Assembly: GCF_921293095.1 (NCBI RefSeq)
Contig: NC_060258.1
Span: forward strand, 1,488,001-1,552,000
Length of the DNA: 64,000 bases
Reading direction: 5' to 3'
From: Ischnura elegans
Lineage: Eukaryota > Arthropoda > Insecta > Odonata > Coenagrionidae
Shown here: positions 57,245-64,000 of the stretch, piece after piece
How positions within the stretch are numbered: position 1 is the first letter of the stretch
Layout of the letters: each line of letters starts with the position of its first letter
Made by a program: the position numbers and the translations under genes
The notes under the pieces: model-generated
What the model saw: only the letters and a program-made list of their open reading frames with translations
Told to the model about the DNA's origin: nothing
The model's database searches: none

Positions 57245-58625
57245 TTGCGACTAAAAAATAAACCACTGATTTTCTGCGCATTACAAAAACCCATGACAAA
57301 ATACCTAGCATATCCTGAATGCTATGCAGTTCAGTCTGGCCTACGAATTTAACAGTGTTGCATATTTTAAGAATGACCACTCGTGGCTGGAAATTGCAGG
57401 CCCGATTGTAGATGTATTTTTTTCAACAAAATGTTACACATACGGCATATTTGACCCCTCAACGCTGTGATTTGTACCCAGTACGCTTACTGATCTTCTT
57501 CATGCAAACATTTTTCTCATTGAGATATTTTTTATTTTGAATTTAAACAAAATCTGTGTTTTTTTGAAGGTATTTAAATAGTAATTCATACTTCGTTTTG
57601 CTGACCCCCAAGTCTAAAGTATTTGGTATTTTTCATTTCGAATACATTTGGAGCGGTAATTTGTATTTTTTGTAGCATTTTTCTCGTTATGCCTGTAAAA
57701 AATAAACAGCCGATGTTCTACAAATTACAAAAACCCTTGATAAAACATCAAGCATATCCTGAATCTTATGCACTCAAGCCTATCCTATGAATGTAGGAGT
57801 GTTGCATATTATAAGGGTGACAACTAGTGGCTGTATGTTGGAACGGGAGATTGTACCTTTGCTCTGTGAATTAAACATGCGGAATCAGACGTCTGACTTG
57901 TCATCTCATTCTGCCTTCTACGAACCTGGCCCTTCCTATTAAGCTTAGCACTTACAGTGTATATTTTATTTTGCATTTCAAATATGTACAGAGTTTCGGT
58001 ATTTACCCATTCTAAAATTTAAAAAATACATCTTTAAAATATTTTTGGAGTAGCTCTGATAACACTTCCGTAACATTATGATTCAAAGAATACTTCTTTT
58101 TTGTAATAATAGTTTTCTTCATGTTTCCAACTATACATAACTTGCCACGGAGGTTATATTTTTTTAAGATTCTTTAGTTTCCATAGAAATGTTTTTTATA
58201 TTTTAAAAGGTATTTACACAGTAATTCGTAGTTTGATTTTCTGACCCCCAAGTCATAGGAGCGGTATTTTGTATTTTTATGTTGCATTTTTTCATTTTTA
58301 TCGTTATGTCTGTAAAAATAAACCGCTGATGTGCTACACAACAAAAAACCATTGATGAAACATCAAGGATATCCTGAATCTTATGCACTCAAGCCTTTCC
58401 TACGAATTTACGAGTGTTGCATATTATAAGGATAACAACTTATGGCTGGAAAATGCATACTTGATTGTTCAATTATTTTTTCAATTAAAATGTCACACAT
58501 ACGGCATATTTGACCCCTCAACACTGTGATGTGCACCCAGTACGCCTACTGATCTTCTTCATGCCAAAATTTTTCTCATTGATATTTTTTATTTTGAATT
58601 TAAACACTGTGCTTTTTGAAGGAAC
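57245..58625. repeat. Triplicated AT-rich repeat
   Basis: One unit occurs three times: about 57250-57545, 57700-57870 (partial) and 58310-58620. Shared words: tcctgaat..tatgca, gtgttgcatatt, catacggcatatttgacccc, ctgatcttcttcatgc. A linking block (ctgacccccaagt, gagcggta.tttgtattttt) also recurs at about 57600 and 58240. Direct orientation, no ORF. Confidence 0.75.
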
Positions 58626-60330
58626 GTTTTTTGCTTTCCAATAAATTTTCATTGTGATTTCATTTATAAAAATTTTATTTTGTAGTTTTCCATGACTTTT
58701 GGTTTCACACTGGTGAGTTGGCGAATTTGGTCTGAAAAGTAAACGCCTTCCTTCAACTGTAGTATCTTGAAAACTGCTGCCTACTCTGCTAGTGAGACGT
58801 CAAAAGGTGTCAACTCCTTTAGCATTAGATGTCTTTGTTATTAGCTCACTGCTCTCTCTTTGTCTTTTGCTTGTGTGTCATCACCTTGAGACCCAATATA
58901 TACATGCAGCTAATAAACCACATGCACCAATACCACTCTATTTCTGAGACCGTGGCCAACACAGAAGAATATAAAACAAGTGAGCACATTCAATTGACAA
59001 GCAAATTGTTGCATGCTGATAGTACGACATATTAAACTACCACACAATGATAGAATTATTAGAGACATTTGAGTGAAGCAAGATTGAAGCTGGTCAGTAA
59101 ATGGTGGCTTAAGTGAAGGACTGTCTATTTAAATCATTCATAATAGTTCAATTAATAAATACGAGAAAAGAATGTCATTGACACATTGCGTGAAAATTTG
59201 AAAGAAAGTTCTAGAAATCGATGCTTTCATTTCAACTTATGCAATGATCTTTGAAGTTGTTTTTGATTGAAGAAGAACATTGTTAAAGTTCTCCTTGTCA
59301 AACGGAAGAAAAAAACAAGAGTCAAATGTCATTGACTACAATTCTTGTTGTCCACTACAAAATTAACAAAAATGGAGTCAAGGAATGGAAATTGTGGTGT
59401 TAGGTCAAATGCATTGTCGCTCCAGATAATTCGTCCAGAAAATTTATCCATTCTATTTATTTGATTTGTGTAATTAATTAAAACGTTTACTATTGGCACC
59501 ACAACATGTAGGGTACGACTACTCCTTCAGACAAATGCCATTGGAAAGCTGAATTATAGTTGCGTAGATTGTGGAACTTTCATAATAGCAGGTGTGACTA
59601 GAGATTTTACGAGAAAAACAAATGATTAGATTTGAAAAATATGCTGAGGGAACGAGGATCAGTGATTCAGGGGTAAATTTCCAATTAATAGAAACTGGTG
59701 AAAGAAGGCCTCGATATAAAAATGCATGAATTTATGATTGAGACTGAACAGAGGAGAGAAATTGAAATACAGGTACTACTAAAACATTCACAGAAGAACA
59801 TGAGAGGTGAGATAGGCAGCTGAGAGAAGAACAAGCACAGGGGGATGGGACAGTAGGGGAGATATAAGAGAGTTTAAAGGATATACAAGATGGCCTGGGA
59901 ATGTTCTAGAAGGCGAGTGGGAGATCCGACAAACATGGGCGTACCCAGCAAGGAGTAGGAGGCGAGAGCTGCCCCCTCCTTTTTTGAAACTATTTAGGCA
60001 CTGTTCTATTTTGTTAAAATATTGGTTTCATGCTTAAACTTTACTACTTGAACAACCATGGCTTGCCCCCTCCCCACTTATATCCTGGACACTCCCTTTC
60101 ATCGGAAAAGAGAGGAACATACGCAAAAATGTCATCAGATGAGACAGGTGATCGCTGACGTAAGCGGTTTATGGTAGATAGCAAAACAAAATGCAAAAAC
60201 AAATATTTTGAGGTGTAAAGAGAGGGTAAATAACTGTTGTGGGTAAAAAGTGTCATGACTATATGTATATGAAATGTATTTATATTAGTTTGAAGTGAAG
60301 AGATGGCCAAGAAGGAACAGAAATGGAACT
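58626..60330. other. Intergenic, nothing recognised
   Basis: No exon, element end or RNA gene could be supported. Confidence 0.35.
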
Positions 60331-61050
60331 ACAGTACACTCTCAATTATCTGGGCAAATGATGGGGGAGAGAAAACACGGATAACCCAAAGTTTCACTTT
60401 AATGTCTTTTAATGCTCATAATTTACCAAAAACGGAAATATGATGTTACCATGTATGCCGTTATTTTTATTTAAGACTGCTTCCCGGACTCATTGACAGC
60501 TTTCTTCGCCAGTTCGTGATCTTTTAAGCGACGACAACATGATTGTACTCGTATTATCAATGCTCCATGCAAGGCCTGGTTTCGAAAACCACACATCAGT
60601 GGCTGTGTTCACGGACACAGAAAAGTGGTTTGCACGAATGCTTCAAAACCACTGCTCGTCGTCGAAAACCACACAGTCAGGCACCACGCTGTGTAGTCAC
60701 GTCTCGCACAAGTTTCCCGGGTTGCACTTTCTGCGGGACGTGTATCAGTGATCACAGAGCATGGTCGCGCACTGCGAGGCTTAAAAAACAGGATCACGGA
60801 TCTTCCGTGAACGCAGGTAACGTGATATCGCTTCTGTTTTACGAAATGGATTCTAACGGAAATAATAAGCACGATGTGTCCTAGCATTAATGAAGTAATT
60901 CCGATGAATTTGCGTACAATTTCATTTTTTTAATAGCGCGAAAAATGGTAAGCGAGAGTGTATATCATGCATGGATAATCCTGAGCACGAATTATCCGCA
61001 ACTCGGATAATCAGCAACACGGATATGGTGCAGCCGGATAATCGGGAGTC
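60331..61050. mobile_element. pogo-like MITE, second copy
   Basis: Begins tacagtacactctcaattat and ends cagccggataatcgggagtc, imperfect inverted ends of pogo/Tigger type with TA at the left edge. The body matches 34517-35175 in reverse complement. Short ORFs (for example 60543-60884) lie on both strands over the same GC-richer part and are not conserved as protein between copies, so they were not called. Confidence 0.6.
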
Positions 61051-61127
61051 GGCTGAAGTTGAAAACATACCATAATTTTTGCATTGGAGCAGTATGAATG
61101 TGTAACGCGACATATTCACAGTGCTGG

Positions 61128-62211
61128 TTAACCCTTTCACTGCTGTTCGATCTCCAAAAATGTTCTCCTCTCATGTGGCGAAAAGGTTAAAATGCGTTTC
61201 GTAGAGCCATGGAGAAGGTACTACCAGGATGGGCATGGTACACCCTCGGAAGGGTGCAACATGATCATTCTCCGAGCTCACCCTCGCTGGTCCATCTCCT
61301 CGACCATCCAAGCGAGGGGCCTCCCTCCCCAAAAGTGTCCGCATTGACCGCATTTTGAACATCTTTAGCAATCAATCGATCCGATCATCAAAAAATGATT
61401 GTTTGCCTCGAACTCCTGCCAATCAAGCAATCAAATACGCCTTTGAACCGTGTTTCTGCGATGAAAAGTAACGATTCTATGACAAAAACGAGCCTGCGGA
61501 CCACCGGAAAATGCAAAAGGGCAATATAATCGTTTGATGTTGCGCGCTTTGCCTTTCCTGCTTTTTCCAAGAATTTTTCAAAATCATCTTTTAAGCCTCT
61601 AATCTCCTCGACGATTTTATCCGCTGCAGCTTCCCGAAGGTATAACGTAACGGATCAACCATAGCCGTGATATTATAGCAGTAGGATTACTAGTAGGCTA
61701 GTTGTATCAATTACCAACCTCGAGAACATCCTCATGATGCGCTATCAAAGGGAATCCGGCCGATTTCCAGCAATTTGAGATTTTAGTGGACGAAATGAAG
61801 TACATCTTTGAACCGTGTTTCTGCGATGAAAAATGACAATTTTATTAACTTGGCCATTTTTGCAAAGTAAACGAAAGCGTCACCTTTCATCGCGGAAACA
61901 CGATTCAAAGACGTACTTGTTTAGCGGAAGTGCGACGCAAACAATTATTTTTTGACGAACGCAGTGATTGATAAAGAGATTTTCAAATTGCAGTCGGAGC
62001 GGTCACTTTCCGGGAGGGAGGCTCCCCCGCTCGGAGGGTCGACGAGAGAAGCCAGCGAGGGTGAGCTGGTCGAGGAAAGGGTCCCGGATTAGCGTCCCTT
62101 TGGAGCGCTTCGGCGAAAGTGCTGACCGCATGGCAGGGACGAAGAAAAACTTCGTTCACAGCAGTTTCCGTGCGAATGCATCAGGCACGTTCACAGCAGT
62201 GAAAGGGTTAA
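61128..62211. mobile_element. TTAA-flanked piggyBac-like element with long inverted arms
   Basis: TTAA at 61128-61131 and 62208-62211; ends ccctttcactgctgt match exactly in complement. Further in, 'gagctcaccctcgctggtc' (about 61277) pairs with 'cagcgagggtgagctggtc' (about 62053), so the arms are several hundred bases long. The phrase 'tttgaaccgtgtttctgcgatg' (two near-identical forms at about 61441 and 61808) recurs inverted at about 61889. No transposase. Non-autonomous foldback-type relative. Confidence 0.7.
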
Positions 62212-62259
62212 AAAATGAACAGGAAGGAGAATTGATGCGACGAATAATAATACGAGAAT

Positions 62260-62930
62260 ATGGGGGTTTCTTATTATTTTTTATATCCTACACCGAAAGA
62301 TTATTACTCCTGGAGTGCGTATTTCACACTTTTAGATTTTTAAATGACGATACCTATTTTTCGTAATTAAATCAAAAGTGAAAAATTTCAAGCTCGCGAA
62401 AACGCGACGGTTAAGTATGAATGATGGGAAAAACCCAAGTGACGTCATCTTGGTTCCCGCTGTCGGCGAGTGAGGTGACCTTGGGGTGAGAATATTAGCG
62501 CCGCTAAGATGCATGCTGCTAGCTGGTAGCAGAGTACCCTGGTAGTAGGTAGCGCTTGGCTTAAATGAGGATTATTATATTTTATCAAACTAAGGAAACT
62601 TTCTGACCATAGGCAATTTCATTATGTGATTATCAAGACATGTTTCCCTGAGTTCTGTGCCTCATTCATGCATTGGTAATCTCAGATGATGTAAAACTCC
62701 TATCTATTCGTATAGAAACTAAGTCCCTGTGACGTCACGTGGAGTGGCATCGTATGGGCAGCAATCTGGCGTATTTTAAATTTGGATAAAATTGACCATT
62801 GCCATTCGTCTAAACTGGGATTTCTAAAACCAAATAATTTGTATATTATGAATACAAAAATGGTGAGTAACGAATCGCATTCTATGCCATTCGTTTTCTT
62901 TGATGAACTATCCTATTCATGCATTCGACC
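62260..62930 (-). repeat. 0.6-kb repeat family, copy 4
   Basis: Reverse complement of 43770-44400; shares aagtccctgtgacgtcacgtg, tttccctgagttctgtgcc and aaccaaataatttgtatatt. Begins just beyond the TTAA element at 61128-62211. A partial copy in opposite orientation follows at 63005-63185. Confidence 0.65.
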
Positions 62931-63004
62931 GAACATGACATAAGGTTACACTCGAAGGTGTTTGGGCTTTGATTGTAGAAATAAAAGACTATGGTTACAC
63001 AATA

Positions 63005-63185
63005 GTGTAGTTTCCGTCATAGGAAAAACTAAAGGAATTGATAGTGATTCGTTGCCCACCATTATTGTATTCACAATATACAAATTATTTGATTTTATAA
63101 ATCCCAGTTCAGACGATGGCAATGGTCAATTTTAACCGCATTTGAAAAACGCCAGATTGGCTCCATGTAATGCCACTCCAACAGG
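63005..63185 (+). repeat. 0.6-kb repeat family, partial copy 5
   Basis: Direct-orientation piece (ttgcccaccattattgtatt, acaaattatttgattttata, aacgccagattggctccatg), forming an inverted pair with copy 4; it breaks off at 'ccactccaac'. Confidence 0.6.
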
Positions 63186-63189
63186 GTGT

Positions 63190-63490
63190 TTCAGAGGGTG
63201 CGGTCCGTAGTTAACCAATGCTTCTTAGCGCCACGACGAGCTCCCAGGCGGTCCGTTATTTGCTACGGAGCAATACAGGTTAAGGTGTGACGTCACGGAA
63301 AACGTCACACACCCGTTTCACGCCTCGCTCCAGACTCTCCCTGAAAACTTGGGTCGCGGAGGAGCGAGTCATTTTTTGGCGGAAATTCGAAGGGAATTCA
63401 CTGAGGCAGTGGAGAGCTTACTAACGTTGCAGTTGTTGGACGCTGAACGTGGACGCCCTCTTTCTATAAATGTGACTACGAAGTAACGTA
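63190..63490. promoter_or_regulatory. GC-rich stretch with CRE-like sites
   Basis: Markedly more GC than its surroundings. Contains the palindrome tgacgtca (63288-63295, consensus CREB/ATF site) and a second cgtcac 8 bases later in a symmetric setting, then tctataaa at 63463-63470. Could be a promoter of a gene to the right or part of another repeat. No gene was identified behind it. Confidence 0.3.
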
Positions 63491-64000
63491 GTAGGCGCAC
63501 ATAGTAAATAGATGTAAATTTAATTGTGATTTAAATAAATATAAAGCAAATACTATGTATCCGCAAACATTCTCGTATTTCCCCCAAAATGAACTCAAAT
63601 TTCTCTGGAAGCAGCCTCTACATTCAAAAGCCAACAAAAAATTATTAAAACGGGCATGTAATACAAGAAAGGATTGTAAGAACGTATATCGACAAATCAA
63701 CTCATGCCAAAAATTAAAACCTGAAGAAAAATATGATATACATGAAATGGATCAATGTTTTTTAATAGTCGTTAGCCATAATAAGTTAATATGTTTAAAC
63801 TGAGACAACGGTAGAGCACCTATTTTTCCTTTACTAGGGTAATGAATTTCAATTAGAAGGGGTAGGCGATGGTAGGTGTGAGAAATACGGTCCAAAGTTT
63901 CTTGCTTTACTTTGTGGAACCTCGCTATTAAAAAATAAAATACATCTTAATGATATTCGAAATTATTTATTAATATTCATTGACCATAATCGCCTCAATT
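63491..64000. other. Right edge, unassigned
   Basis: An 82-codon open stretch (63555-63803, + strand, Lys-rich, starting MYPQTFSYFP) has no recognisable domain. It follows the GC-rich stretch, so a real first exon is possible but unsupported. Confidence 0.25.

Noticed and set aside
60539..60887. Overlapping ORFs of 70-113 codons on both strands
   Set aside because: They fall in a pogo-like MITE and are not preserved as protein in the copy at 34.5-35.2 kb.
61968..62366. 132-codon GC-rich ORF
   Set aside because: Lies mostly in the inverted arm of the TTAA element and crosses its edge; no domain.

Overview
The window looks like a piece of arthropod (most likely insect) genomic DNA. It is AT-rich, has split genes with GT-AG introns and is full of degraded transposons. 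The two host genes that can be read are of the ZAD type (zinc-finger-associated domain followed by C2H2 fingers), a class that is expanded in insects. No bacterial features, CRISPR array or rRNA gene was seen. The species cannot be named from the sequence alone.

The core of the window is a head-to-head pair of paralogous ZAD genes, transcribed away from a shared 1.07-kb region at 23179-24252. The right-hand gene (+ strand, 24253-54011) is complete as read. Nine exons join in frame to 2898 nt (965 codons plus stop): a ZAD split over exons 1-2, acidic linker exons 3-8, and a large last exon with one isolated and eleven arrayed C2H2 fingers. The left-hand gene (- strand, 23178 to beyond position 1) shows seven exons (1020 nt, 340 codons, all phase 0); its finger exon must lie outside the window. 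Exons 1-4 correspond one to one in the two genes, and the introns around exons 3-4 still align, so this is an inverted segmental duplication. Within each gene the 56-codon exon 3 reappears further down. In the right-hand gene the pair exon 3 + exon 4 (56 + 40 codons) recurs as exon 6 + exon 7.

Most of the remaining sequence is mobile DNA. Left arm: a 91-bp minisatellite foldback-like element (3200-4243, again at 19290-20605), a CR1/Jockey-type LINE (4690-6252), a TTAA-flanked piggyBac-like element (7629-8603), a second LINE (11396-12635), a broken hAT transposase (from 14135), a pogo-type fragment (18740-19075) and a hairpin MITE (21151-21586). Right arm: a second hairpin MITE (25226-25700), a mariner-like scrap, a decayed protein-coding repeat (30130-31061), pogo-like MITEs, a decayed Penelope-like element (36527-37501), a hAT MITE with a perfect 8-bp duplication (37509-37958), a 1.47-kb TIR element (38289-39762), a 322-bp piggyBac-like MITE (42208-42529), and a nearly intact Penelope-like retroelement with its own 3' part inverted at its 5' end (44594-47018).

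Downstream of the right gene (54.5-64 kb) no confident host gene is seen. That part holds a triplicated low-complexity repeat (57.2-58.6 kb), a pogo-like MITE, a 1.08-kb TTAA element, copies of a 0.6-kb repeat shared with three other places in the window, and a short GC-rich stretch with CRE-like sites near 63.3 kb. The two arms serve as each other's empty-site control, so several insertions can be placed after the gene duplication.
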